From UMGS363 sp051881775 (GTDB lineage: Bacteria > Bacillota > Clostridia > Oscillospirales > Ruminococcaceae), in the NCBI GenBank assembly GCA_051881775.1, contig JBJEQN010000093.1:1-39711 (forward strand): 39,711 nucleotides of DNA, read 5' to 3'. Numbering within the stretch: the stretch's first letter is position 1; every line of letters starts with the position of its first letter. Positions 32,048-39,711 of the stretch are shown here, one piece after another. Position numbers and translations under genes: made by a program. The notes under the pieces are model-generated. The model saw nothing but the letters and a program-made list of their open reading frames with translations, ran no database searches and was not told the DNA's origin.

Positions 32048-35000
32048 TTACTTCTTGATGCGGTATCTCTTTTTAGTTGCAACAACAAACTTGGTTTTCT
32101 TTTCAGACGGCATAATGTCGGGAAGAGCCGTGAAAAGAAGCACTCCCGTGTTGAAATTTCCGGCAGAAGCGCCGCCTGCGGAAGAAGCTCCGCCCGAAGC
32201 AACATCATCAAGGTTATCCTTGTAGATAACGAATGCGAAAGGCGAGCAGCTGTCCGTTGTGAACTGAACGCACCATACGCCGTTTACATCTATTATTGCA
32301 CTGGGCAGTACCTCAAGCTCCGTTGAGCTGATGAAAATATCATCGTCCGAATCGTCAATAATAGTGTCCGTTCCGTCTGTTTTAAGGTGAACGACCGTAA
32401 TATAGTCTCTGTAGCCTATCATCTGGTCGGGAACGGGGATCGTAAAGGTAACATTGAAGCCCTCGTTGGGTTCTACCTCAATAAGCGTGTTCTCAAGGTA
32501 AAGGGTTATGTCAAAGGGATAGATTATAAAGCTCTTCAGACCGTTTGCATAGCCTCTGAGGACTTCCTTGATAGCTCTTGTAGACTCGTCGTTTACCGAG
32601 AAATAAGCGTCAACAGGCTCATCAAACGCCTCATGGTTAGCTGCGGCAGAAATAAGCTCGCTGTGGGAAATGCCGTAAGGCACCGTACCCTTGACATTAA
32701 TGATAAAGTCAACATCAGCAGCGTTTCCTGCAGTAGGTATAGCGGAAACCGACAGAGAGTAATCGCCGATGACCCTTTCACCGTTGATCATCTTGTAGGC
32801 CGCAACCATATAGGTGTACTTCTTGCCGTTTTTAAGTCCCGTATGTGTGTAGGTCGGCTTTGAAACAATGGAAATAGGCAGGAAGTTTGCTGTTTCCTCA
32901 TCATAAACGTAAACAATGTAGCCTTCTGCATTCTTTACTTTAGTCCATTTCAGAGCGACCTGACGGTTTCCGGCGGTTGCCACAAGATCGGTCGGCGCAG
33001 CAAGCAAAGCACCTATCTTGACCGTTATGGAATTTGTAGGATCGCTGTAGACCCTCTGATTGTTAATGGTTTTATATGCCCTTACATAATATGTCCAGAC
33101 ATCTCCGCTCATAAGTCCGGTATGAGTATAGGTGGTCTTTGAAACATCTATCTCAAGCCTCTGTCCGTCTGCGGAAGTACCGTAAACGGTGTATCCCTCA
33201 GGCTTGCTGCCCTTGGAAGCTGTCCATTTAAGAGTTGCGGAGGATTCCCCTGCAGTTACGGTAAAGTCTGTGGGAGCGGCAATAGGACTGCCCACCGTTG
33301 CGCTTACCGTATTTGAAGGGATACTGTAAACAGCCGTATCGTTTATAAATTTATATGCAACAACATAATAAGTATATGTTTTTCCTGCCGTCAGTCCCGT
33401 ATGTGAGAATGTAGTGCCGCTTACATTAAATGTTTCAGTCTTTCCGTCACAGGTAGCATAAAGCACATATCCTGCCGCACCGGGAACAGTTGTCCAGGAA
33501 AGCTCTATCCTGCCGTCATACGGGGTAGCCTTCAGACCGCTGGGGAAGGCTATGGAGCCGCCCAAGGTAAATGATTCTTCATCGGAAGGCTTGCTTCTGT
33601 AACGCTGATATGTGCCGTCGGTAAGTCTGAGATCCTTGTACGCAACAACGTAATATGTATATGTTACGCCATACTCGGGATTCAGCTGTGTATATTCTTC
33701 CGATGTAATATCCTTTATATCGGCATAGGACTTGCCCTCAGTGCAGATATAAAGCTCATAGCCGTCCGCACCGTCTACCTTGTTCCATGTTATTTTAAGA
33801 TTATTTCCGACCTGTGTTATCGTAAGATTGGTAGGTCTTTTAAGCGGTTCGCCTACCGTTGCGGTAACCTCACGGCTTTTATCTTCACTTTCCTTATATT
33901 TGTAGGAATTAAGGACTTTTTTTAACGAAACGACATAATATCTGTATGTATCGCCGTTTTTAAGACCCTTATGGATGTATTCCGTGCCGGACATAATATC
34001 CACAGAGCCATCGCTCACATATCCGGAAGAGGTTTTCCGTGCAATATAAAGCCTGTAGCCGTCAGCATTTTTTACAGCAGACCATGTTACCTTTATCTGC
34101 TGATCGGCAGGCTCGGCATATATTTCAGTAGGCGCTGCAACCGGCTCGCCGATCACGATCCTAAGTCCGTTAACAAGATTATCATCAGGAACATACTTAC
34201 TTACCGGCATATGCTTGCCGCCCACCATTTTGTAGGAACGGATATAGAATTTGTAGATCTGATCGTCTGTAAGACCCTCTATTGTACGGGCATATCTTGC
34301 TCCGCCGCCTGATAAAGACGCTGTTTTGGTTGATTCAGCCGTCCATTCATCAAACGCCGTAGTATCGATAACATACTCTTCTCCGGCTTCATTCACGCCG
34401 ACCTTCTGCATTATAACATCGAAGCCGTATACATCGGGGTCGTAGCATATCCAATTCAAGGTAACAGAACGTGAGCCGGGAGTTCCGTCAAAGCTGAGGG
34501 GCGCACTTATAGAGGTCTCGACCTTTACCGAAGCAGCCTTACTGCCTTCGCTGCGCTGATTATTGTTGTTCTTGTTTACAGCATATATAACATATTCATA
34601 TTCGGTGTAATTAAGAATGTTGTTATCCTTATATACGCATTTTGTTTCCTCAGAATATACGGGATACTCATATATCTCTTCCCATTCGGACCAAGAGGAG
34701 CCTTCTTCAATGCTCCTGCTTCTTCTTGAAACGATATAGCTTGTGGCATTGTCAACGCTGCTCCACGAAACCTCAACATATGTATCCTTGCTTACCGCAG
34801 ACACATTCTGAGGGATGGATGTATCCGTATAGATAGTGTATAATTCCTCCGCCGAGCCGTAGGTGTTTCCCGTAGGAATAGGCGTTGTAAGATAACCGAT
34901 CATACGGGGATTTGTTTCCGATACATACTTAAGTCCTACCGAATTGGTATTAGCATTAATATTGCTGTATGCGCAGACTATGTACTTATACTTAGTGGTA

Positions 35001-36076
35001 TCCTGCACATCGGTATCGGTATAAAGGAGAGATACTCCCGGCGATTCAAATTCTGTCGGCGGACTTACAACACTTATAGGCTTATAGTCCCCGTCATTTA
35101 CGCTTCTGTAAATAATATATCCGTCAACATTACAGCTTTTGCTGTTGTCATTGGCATATTCTATCTTATCGGGGGTCGTATCCTGAAGATGTATATTGAT
35201 ATATTTTTTTCCGCTTGTAATACCTGTAGGATAATCATATGTAAGGGTATATTCGGGAATTATCAGAGGATCACTGAGAACGACCTTGGAATCAGCGCTT
35301 CCTCCGACGTAAGCATAGTAATATTTATGATCTTTTTGAGTAAGATCACTGTTGCTTGAAGGCTCGGTTTTAGAATAATTATACGCCTGCGCAAGTCTTA
35401 CGCCTATTGTATAAGGCTGTGTACTGCTCAATATACGGTTATTGGTCGTTTTAAGTTCGAAAGTAAACGACGCTCCAAGTTTGTTTGTAGGAACATCGGC
35501 AGCCTTCACCGCAGTTTCTGTTCCGCCTAAAATATATACTACATCAATTGCATAAAAAGAACCGTTTGTATTATTATCACCGTTAGTGGGAAGACTTGTA
35601 AGAAGAGCGTCATATTCAAAGGTAAGCTTTATTGATTCATTGGAAATAACATATGATGTGATCCTTGGTGTGGGAAGCTCAGGTGTATTCACATCATACC
35701 ATCCGTTATTTTCACCCTGCTGATAGTCAGGGTTATCCCATAATGCCCAAACGCTGATAGCCGGCATTACCGCAGGCACGAACATACCCACAAAGGCAAA
35801 AGTCAGCACAAGAGATACCGCCCTTGACAAGAAGGAACGCTTTACATAAACTATATCGTCCTTCCTTTTCTTAGGCGCTTTTTCTCTGCTTTGACGCTTT
35901 ATTCCGAGGAAGTTTCCCTCCTTGTCGGAAAGTGCAATATCAATGTTGCAGGCAATAAAATAGAACAGCTTAACAAAGCCTGCTGCAATAAGGCAGGGGA
36001 TAAGCATAATAAAATGCTTTTCTGCGCAGTCTGAAAGGCGCTTTAAAATTTTCTTTTTTGTATTAAAATCAAGCAT
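32048..36076 (-). CDS. Large surface protein with fibronectin type III repeats
   Basis: This 1342-aa protein has two hydrophobic segments near the N-terminus (about 22-45 and 85-108), so it is exported after a cytoplasmic basic loop. At least seven FN3 repeats follow from about residue 410 to 1150, each with an APT-type start, a core such as LKWTKVKNAEGY, and YTYYVVAYK near the end. Two diverged ones come before them. A strand-rich C-terminal domain of about 170 residues follows, then a Gly/Ser/Ala linker. The C-terminus reads NFNTGVLLFTALP and ends basic (KKRYRIKK), like a degenerate sortase sorting signal. It is probably an adhesin or wall-associated scaffold. It has its own promoter at 36135-36163. 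Confidence 0.88.
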   Translation of the reverse strand: MLDFNTKKKILKRLSDCAEKHFIMLIPCLIAAGFVKLFYFIACNIDIALSDKEGNFLGIKRQSREKAPKKRKDDIVYVKRSFLSRAVSLVLTFAFVGMFVPAVMPAISVWALWDNPDYQQGENNGWYDVNTPELPTPRITSYVISNESIKLTFEYDALLTSLPTNGDNNTNGSFYAIDVVYILGGTETAVKAADVPTNKLGASFTFELKTTNNRILSSTQPYTIGVRLAQAYNYSKTEPSSNSDLTQKDHKYYYAYVGGSADSKVVLSDPLIIPEYTLTYDYPTGITSGKKYINIHLQDTTPDKIEYANDNSKSCNVDGYIIYRSVNDGDYKPISVVSPPTEFESPGVSLLYTDTDVQDTTKYKYIVCAYSNINANTNSVGLKYVSETNPRMIGYLTTPIPTGNTYGSAEELYTIYTDTSIPQNVSAVSKDTYVEVSWSSVDNATSYIVSRRSRSIEEGSSWSEWEEIYEYPVYSEETKCVYKDNNILNYTEYEYVIYAVNKNNNNQRSEGSKAASVKVETSISAPLSFDGTPGSRSVTLNWICYDPDVYGFDVIMQKVGVNEAGEEYVIDTTAFDEWTAESTKTASLSGGGARYARTIEGLTDDQIYKFYIRSYKMVGGKHMPVSKYVPDDNLVNGLRIVIGEPVAAPTEIYAEPADQQIKVTWSAVKNADGYRLYIARKTSSGYVSDGSVDIMSGTEYIHKGLKNGDTYRYYVVSLKKVLNSYKYKESEDKSREVTATVGEPLKRPTNLTITQVGNNLKITWNKVDGADGYELYICTEGKSYADIKDITSEEYTQLNPEYGVTYTYYVVAYKDLRLTDGTYQRYRSKPSDEESFTLGGSIAFPSGLKATPYDGRIELSWTTVPGAAGYVLYATCDGKTETFNVSGTTFSHTGLTAGKTYTYYVVAYKFINDTAVYSIPSNTVSATVGSPIAAPTDFTVTAGESSATLKWTASKGSKPEGYTVYGTSADGQRLEIDVSKTTYTHTGLMSGDVWTYYVRAYKTINNQRVYSDPTNSITVKIGALLAAPTDLVATAGNRQVALKWTKVKNAEGYIVYVYDEETANFLPISIVSKPTYTHTGLKNGKKYTYMVAAYKMINGERVIGDYSLSVSAIPTAGNAADVDFIINVKGTVPYGISHSELISAAANHEAFDEPVDAYFSVNDESTRAIKEVLRGYANGLKSFIIYPFDITLYLENTLIEVEPNEGFNVTFTIPVPDQMIGYRDYITVVHLKTDGTDTIIDDSDDDIFISSTELEVLPSAIIDVNGVWCVQFTTDSCSPFAFVIYKDNLDDVASGGASSAGGASAGNFNTGVLLFTALPDIMPSEKKTKFVVATKKRYRIKK

Positions 36077-36134
36077 ATATACCCTCCGTAAAGAATAATG
36101 CGTTAAATTTCAATGTTCACAGATATTTAGCATA

Positions 36135-36163
36135 ATTATATCACATTTATTAACGATTGTCCA
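36135..36163 (-). promoter_or_regulatory. Sigma-A promoter of the fibronectin-repeat gene
   Basis: TGGACA (36158-36163) and TATAAT (36135-36140) on the minus strand are 17 bases apart, 59 bases before the ATG. Confidence 0.75.
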
Positions 36164-36192
36164 GTACGAAAGGAAATAATTTTGCACAAAAT

Positions 36193-36618
36193 TTAGGTGC
36201 CGTTACCGTATATTTCCCGTGTTTCTCCGTCAAGCCGCCTGCGGAACGCCTCGCAGAGCCACGCCGCCGGTATTGACAGCAAAAACCACAGCGCCGAGAA
36301 CATAAGGCAAATCTGCCCGAAAAGATTAAAGGGCTGCGCCGAATAGTCCCACACATCCCAGTTAAGCAGCAGGTTCACCATACAGCCTACGGCAAACTCA
36401 AACGCCGTTATAACAGCCGTTCCGTACAAGCATTTTGCAAGCATAGACTCCTCCGGATTGGCGCTGTAATGCCTGTACATAATAAGAAAGCACAATCCCC
36501 CCGTTATTGTCATAGACCAGTGCGTAAAACCCCTGAAACATATTTCTATCAGCGAATATAAAGCTCCCCCGAACAAAAACAGCGTTATATCCTCCCTGAA
36601 ACGGCGCATTTTTCCCAT
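36193..36618 (-). CDS. CmpB-like putative ABC transporter permease (small membrane protein)
   Basis: This 141-aa protein has about four transmembrane helices. The motifs LIEICFRGFTHWSM, GGLCFLIMYRH, FAVGCMVNLLLNWDVWDYS and NLFGQICLMFSALWFLLS match the ABC_trans_CmpB family. Its members are called ABC transporter type IV permeases in databases, but no ATPase is nearby and transport has not been shown for most members. GGGAGGGG precedes the ATG. Confidence 0.87.
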   Translation of the reverse strand: MGKMRRFREDITLFLFGGALYSLIEICFRGFTHWSMTITGGLCFLIMYRHYSANPEESMLAKCLYGTAVITAFEFAVGCMVNLLLNWDVWDYSAQPFNLFGQICLMFSALWFLLSIPAAWLCEAFRRRLDGETREIYGNGT

Positions 36619-36847
36619 TCTGCCCCTCCCGTTGATTTTTTATCTGTAATTATTATAAACAGGCGGCATTTTTTTATAAAAGGAAATATCAGAAATGAAA
36701 TTCTCCCCTATTTTTTCTCTTTTTCGTTTTTCTTTCATATTTCTAACACAAACAAAGGATATACTGTAATCATTCCAAACAAAACGGAATACAAACCACA
36801 CCCCCCCATTAATTATTTTTCATATTTCCCTCTTCTTTTTTTAATCC

Positions 36848-37138
36848 CCCTGCGGACGAGTACCGCAGGGACGCATAAACCGCCGGAAACGGCGTTAAGT
36901 TAAGGAAAAGCAGGTTTATGTTTTATCTATAGCTTTTCCTACGGCCTCTGAAAAAATAATGCGGCTAATAGATCGAAACCGCCGTCCCGAACCGCAGAAA
37001 TATCTGCGCATTACAAAGGGGCGGCATCCAAAAAATATCTGCTTTAGGCAGTTTACATATAAGTACACCTTCCATTATCTCCTTTTTCATTACCCCCTCT
37101 TTTTATAATGCGCTTTTCTCAGGAGCGCATTTATTTTT
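36848..37138 (+). ncRNA. Candidate structured noncoding RNA with pseudoknots
   Basis: This gene-free stretch holds many long-range complementary segments. They are: a hairpin 36848-36855/36863-36870; GGGACG 36868-36873 with CGTCCC 36983-36988; a CGCCG-GAAA-CGGCG tetraloop hairpin at 36881-36894; CATAAACC 36874-36881 with GGTTTATG 36913-36920; AGGAAAAGC 36903-36911 with GCTTTTCCT 36932-36940 (a classic H-type pseudoknot with the preceding helix); a loop-loop match 36925-36930 with 36968-36973; and TAATGCG 36957-36963 with CGCATTA 37007-37013. The transcript would end at the terminator 37107-37131. Size and layout recall the raiA RNA class of Bacillota, which I cannot confirm. A clear promoter was not found. 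Confidence 0.65.
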
Positions 37139-37139
37139 T
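37107..37139 (+). terminator. Terminator of the candidate ncRNA
   Basis: A perfect 7-bp stem (37107-37113 with 37125-37131) with an 11-base loop is followed by a run of T at 37131-37140. It lies 43 bases before the htpG -35 box, so any transcript from the 36848 region should stop before htpG. Confidence 0.85.
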
Positions 37140-37181
37140 TAGCACAAATGTGTCTAAATTGTAAATAATGCAGTTTCCCTC

Positions 37182-37210
37182 TTGAATTTAAGAAAAATAT
37201 GTTTTATACT
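37182..37210 (+). promoter_or_regulatory. Sigma-A promoter of htpG
   Basis: TTGAAT (37182-37187) and TATACT (37205-37210) are 17 bases apart. The CIRCE operator begins two bases later. Confidence 0.85.
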
Positions 37211-37211
37211 T

Positions 37212-37244
37212 GTGTTAGCACTCTCAACAAGGGAGTGCTAACAC
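37212..37244. promoter_or_regulatory. CIRCE heat-shock operator (HrcA binding site)
   Basis: TTAGCACTC (37215-37223), nine bases, then GAGTGCTAA (37233-37241): the exact CIRCE consensus, extended to 12-base perfect arms. It overlaps the htpG transcription start, so HrcA should repress htpG until heat or misfolding stress. Confidence 0.96.
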
Positions 37245-37306
37245 TTTAAAGTTAAAAGTGCTAATCATATACATTATTTTATCAAAATCAAAGGAAGTGC
37301 TTTAAA

Positions 37307-39220
37307 ATGGCAGAGACCAAACAGTTCAAAGCAGAATCCAAGCGTCTGCTTGATATGATGATCAATTCTATCTACACACACAAGGAGATATTCCTCCGTG
37401 AGATCATTTCCAACGCCAGCGATGCAATGGACAAGCTGTATTTCAAATCCCTTACCGACGACAGCGTAGGAATGAACCGTTCCGATTTCTTCATCAAGAT
37501 AGAAGCCGACAAGGACAACGGTGCGCTTGTTATCCGTGACAACGGTATCGGTATGACCAAGGACGAGCTTGAAAACAACCTTGGCACTATCGCAAACAGC
37601 GGCTCTTTCAGCTTCAAGAACGATGAAAACAACACCGCCGATGACGTTGACATAATCGGTCAGTTCGGCGTAGGCTTCTACTCCGCATTCATGGTAGCAA
37701 AGGAAGTTCAGGTTAGAACAAAGGCTTTCGGTTCCGACCAGGCTTATCTCTGGAGATCGGAGGGCGTTGACGGCTACACTATCGAAGAATGTGAAAAAGA
37801 CGATGGCGTAGGCACAGAGGTCCGCATCATACTTAAAGACGATACGGACGACGAATCCTACAGCGAGTTCCTTATGCAGTGGAAGATAAAGTCCCTTGTC
37901 AAGAAGTATTCCGATTATATCCACTACCCCATTAAGTTCGATATGGAACACGACCACCTTAAAGAAGGCACAGGCGTTGACGATGTTCCGGCAGAGTACG
38001 AGACCACCGTTGAAACGGAAACTCTCAACAGCATGACACCTCTCTGGCGCAAGAACAAGAGCGAAGTTACCGAAGAGGAGTACAACAACTTCTACAAGGA
38101 AAAATTCTACGACTACGCAGACCCTCTTAAGTGCATACACGTTAAAACAGAAGGTACCGCTACCTATGACGGACTTCTTTATATCCCTGCCAACGCTCCC
38201 ATGGACTTCTACACCAAGAATTACGAAAAGGGACTGCAGCTTTATTCCAGCGGCGTTCTTATTATGGACAAATGCTCCGACCTTATCCCCGACCACTTCT
38301 GCTTTGTAAGAGGTCTTGTGGATTCTCAGGATCTTTCGCTTAACATCTCCCGTGAAATGCTCCAGCACGACCGCCAGCTTAAGCTCATTGCCAAGTCCCT
38401 TGAAAAGACTATAAAGAACGAGCTTAAAAAGATGCTCACAAACGAGCGTGAAAAGTACGAACAGTTCTGGAAGACCTTTGGAATGCAGATAAAATTCGGC
38501 GTTTACAACGGCTACGGCGCAAACAAGGAACTGCTCAAAGACCTGCTTATGTTCTACTCCTCCAACGAAAAGAAGCTTGTAACTCTTGACGAGTACGTTT
38601 CCCGTATGAAGGAAGACCAGAAGTACATTTACTACGCAGCTGCCGAGACTGTCGACAAGGCAGACGCTCTCCCTCAGACGGAAGTTGTCAAGGATAAGGG
38701 CTATGAGATACTGTACCTCACCGAAAATGTGGACGAATTTGCTGTAAAGATACTTGAAAGCTACGAGGACAAGCAGTTCAAGTCCGTTTCCGACGCAGAC
38801 CTTGACCTTGATACTCCCGAAGAAAAGGAAGAATTCAAGAAGCTGTCCGAGGAAAGCAAGGATATGCTTGAAGAGATAACCAAGGCACTGGGCGGAAAGA
38901 TAAAGTCTGCAAAGCTGTCCGAAAGACTTAAATCCCACCCCGTCTGCATCACAAACGAGGGTCAGATCTCCCTTGAAATGGAAAAGACATTTGCACAGAT
39001 GCCCAACGACCAGAACGTCAAGGCGGAAAAGGTGCTTGAAATAAACCCCAACCACGAAATTTTCGGCGTTCTCAAATCACTTTACGATACCGATAAGACA
39101 AAGCTGGACGATTACAGCAAGATCCTTTACACTCAGGCTCTCCTTATCGAAGGAATGCCCGTTGAAGACCCCCTTGAATTCTCCAACCTTGTGTGCGGTC
39201 TGATGGTGGATAAAAAGTAA
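37307..39220 (+). CDS. htpG: Molecular chaperone HtpG (bacterial Hsp90)
   Basis: This ATP-dependent cytoplasmic chaperone is 637 aa, full length. The GHKL ATPase motifs are NASDAMDKL (about 36-44), DNGIGMTKDEL (about 80-90), and GQFGVGFYSAFMVA (about 118-131), followed by the middle domain (LYIPANAPMDFY) and NISREMLQHDRQLK. AAAGGAAG precedes the ATG. It is a single-gene unit controlled by a sigma-A promoter with CIRCE. The 593-aa frame on the opposite strand is a codon-bias shadow. Confidence 0.98.
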   Translation: MAETKQFKAESKRLLDMMINSIYTHKEIFLREIISNASDAMDKLYFKSLTDDSVGMNRSDFFIKIEADKDNGALVIRDNGIGMTKDELENNLGTIANSGSFSFKNDENNTADDVDIIGQFGVGFYSAFMVAKEVQVRTKAFGSDQAYLWRSEGVDGYTIEECEKDDGVGTEVRIILKDDTDDESYSEFLMQWKIKSLVKKYSDYIHYPIKFDMEHDHLKEGTGVDDVPAEYETTVETETLNSMTPLWRKNKSEVTEEEYNNFYKEKFYDYADPLKCIHVKTEGTATYDGLLYIPANAPMDFYTKNYEKGLQLYSSGVLIMDKCSDLIPDHFCFVRGLVDSQDLSLNISREMLQHDRQLKLIAKSLEKTIKNELKKMLTNEREKYEQFWKTFGMQIKFGVYNGYGANKELLKDLLMFYSSNEKKLVTLDEYVSRMKEDQKYIYYAAAETVDKADALPQTEVVKDKGYEILYLTENVDEFAVKILESYEDKQFKSVSDADLDLDTPEEKEEFKKLSEESKDMLEEITKALGGKIKSAKLSERLKSHPVCITNEGQISLEMEKTFAQMPNDQNVKAEKVLEINPNHEIFGVLKSLYDTDKTKLDDYSKILYTQALLIEGMPVEDPLEFSNLVCGLMVDKK

Positions 39221-39655
39221 CACTGTTGCCGAAGAACAGCGAAGCGATAATGGGATTCCAAAGGGATGAGTCCCAACCGCGAAGCGGAATAAAGTTTACG
39301 TCCACGCTTTTCAAAGGGTGGCAGGGGTCAAGGGGACAGCGTCCCTTGTCGCTCCCGCAGGAGCGAAATCCCCAAAACTAAGGCGCAACGCAAAGCTGCG
39401 TTAAAAACAGCAAAGTAAAAGTTAACAAAGGCGCAATTCACATAAAAAACCGGAACCGAGCAAGTTTTTGTACTATACAATAACTTAGGAACCGACCAAA
39501 TGTGAATTGCGCCCATTTCTATCCCATATCAACAAAGTCACCCTCGCAGAAAAATATATTGAGCGGAGCGAAATGTATTTTTCTGCGACACGGCAAAAAT
39601 TAATTCGGAATTCGGAATTATGTCCGTTTTACCTTAATATGCCATGTAAGCAAAT
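39221..39655. other. Gene-free, palindrome-rich downstream region
   Basis: No credible coding frame is seen. It contains several inverted repeats: a CAAGGG/CCCTTG hairpin near 39330-39350, a 14-bp pair 39430-39443/39500-39513 around a 56-base centre, and a 13-bp pair 39544-39556/39576-39588. Any of these could end htpG transcription, but none has a clean T run, so no terminator is called. Confidence 0.7.
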
Positions 39656-39711
39656 CGGGGCTGTTGCACGTTAATAAAATTATAACAAAAACGGGCGGCT
39701 GATAGCCGCCC
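39656..39711. repeat. MITE-like palindromic element, second copy (cut by window end)
   Basis: The first 56 bases match the reverse complement of the right end of the element at 16404-16564: the CGGGGCTGTTGCACGTTAAT terminal repeat, the TTATAAC block and the GGGCGGCTGATAGCCGCCC hairpin, with small differences. The rest lies beyond the window. Confidence 0.85.

Noticed and set aside
37274..39055. 593-aa open frame on the minus strand
   Set aside because: It is fully antisense to htpG, which has all Hsp90 motifs; the frame is an effect of codon bias and its protein looks like Leu/Val/Phe-rich noise.

Overview
The window looks like a chromosomal segment of a low-to-medium GC Clostridia member of the Bacillota, most likely a Ruminococcus-like gut or rumen Oscillospirales species. 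This is inferred from gene content: NrdR, a CIRCE-controlled htpG, tandem class B sortases, a SpoIID-type protein, many lipoproteins with acidic or Thr/Glu-rich linkers, near-consensus sigma-A promoters and strong GGAGG ribosome binding sites. No rRNA, tRNA, CRISPR array, transposase or phage gene was seen.

Region 1 (1-13436, all minus strand) is an arginine biosynthesis region with argC, argJ, argB, argD and argF in pathway-compatible order, followed upstream by argH and argG. Together with an outside N-acetylglutamate source these cover glutamate to arginine by the acetyl-recycling (ArgJ) route. The main run argC-hicB-yjbR-argJ-PH-PH-argB-lipase-argD-hydrolase-argF-DUF975 is tightly spaced and contains seven non-arginine genes. 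It ends in a terminator at 73-105. argG has its own strong promoter and is separated from the lipoprotein-argH pair by a terminator-like hairpin.

Region 2 (13437-19421) is accessory. It has an AT-rich two-gene module (nucleotidyltransferase-like protein plus HTH-like partner, ATGA overlap) with its own promoter and terminator, an imperfect 27-bp inverted repeat, a zinc-ribbon membrane protein with a frameshifted remnant of a second copy beside it, a lipoprotein/XRE divergent pair sharing a 19-bp inverted repeat, a MITE-like palindromic element (second, truncated copy at the window end), a 730-aa lipoprotein, and nrdR.

Region 3 (19614-28559, plus strand) has four consecutive class B sortases, a SpoIID/LytB-domain protein and pyrimidine-nucleoside phosphorylase in one probable operon. 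A zinc-ribbon protein follows, expressed from a promoter that is itself a perfect palindrome. A 23-residue four-cysteine microprotein follows that, with its own promoter, ribosome site and terminator.

Region 4 (28673-36618, minus strand) encodes a CPA2-type cation/proton antiporter, a YgjP-like zinc peptidase overlapping a CDF metal transporter, a 1342-aa fibronectin type III repeat surface protein and a small CmpB-like membrane protein.

Region 5 (36619-39711) has an intergenic stretch that can fold as a highly structured RNA with pseudoknots and ends in a terminator, then a sigma-A promoter with a perfect CIRCE operator driving htpG, then a palindrome-rich, gene-free tail.

The strongest candidates for something little described are the structured RNA at 36848-37138, the nucleotidyltransferase/HTH pair, the Cys microprotein, the symmetric promoter at 27483-27523, and the four-sortase operon with its shared juxtamembrane KGDS motif.
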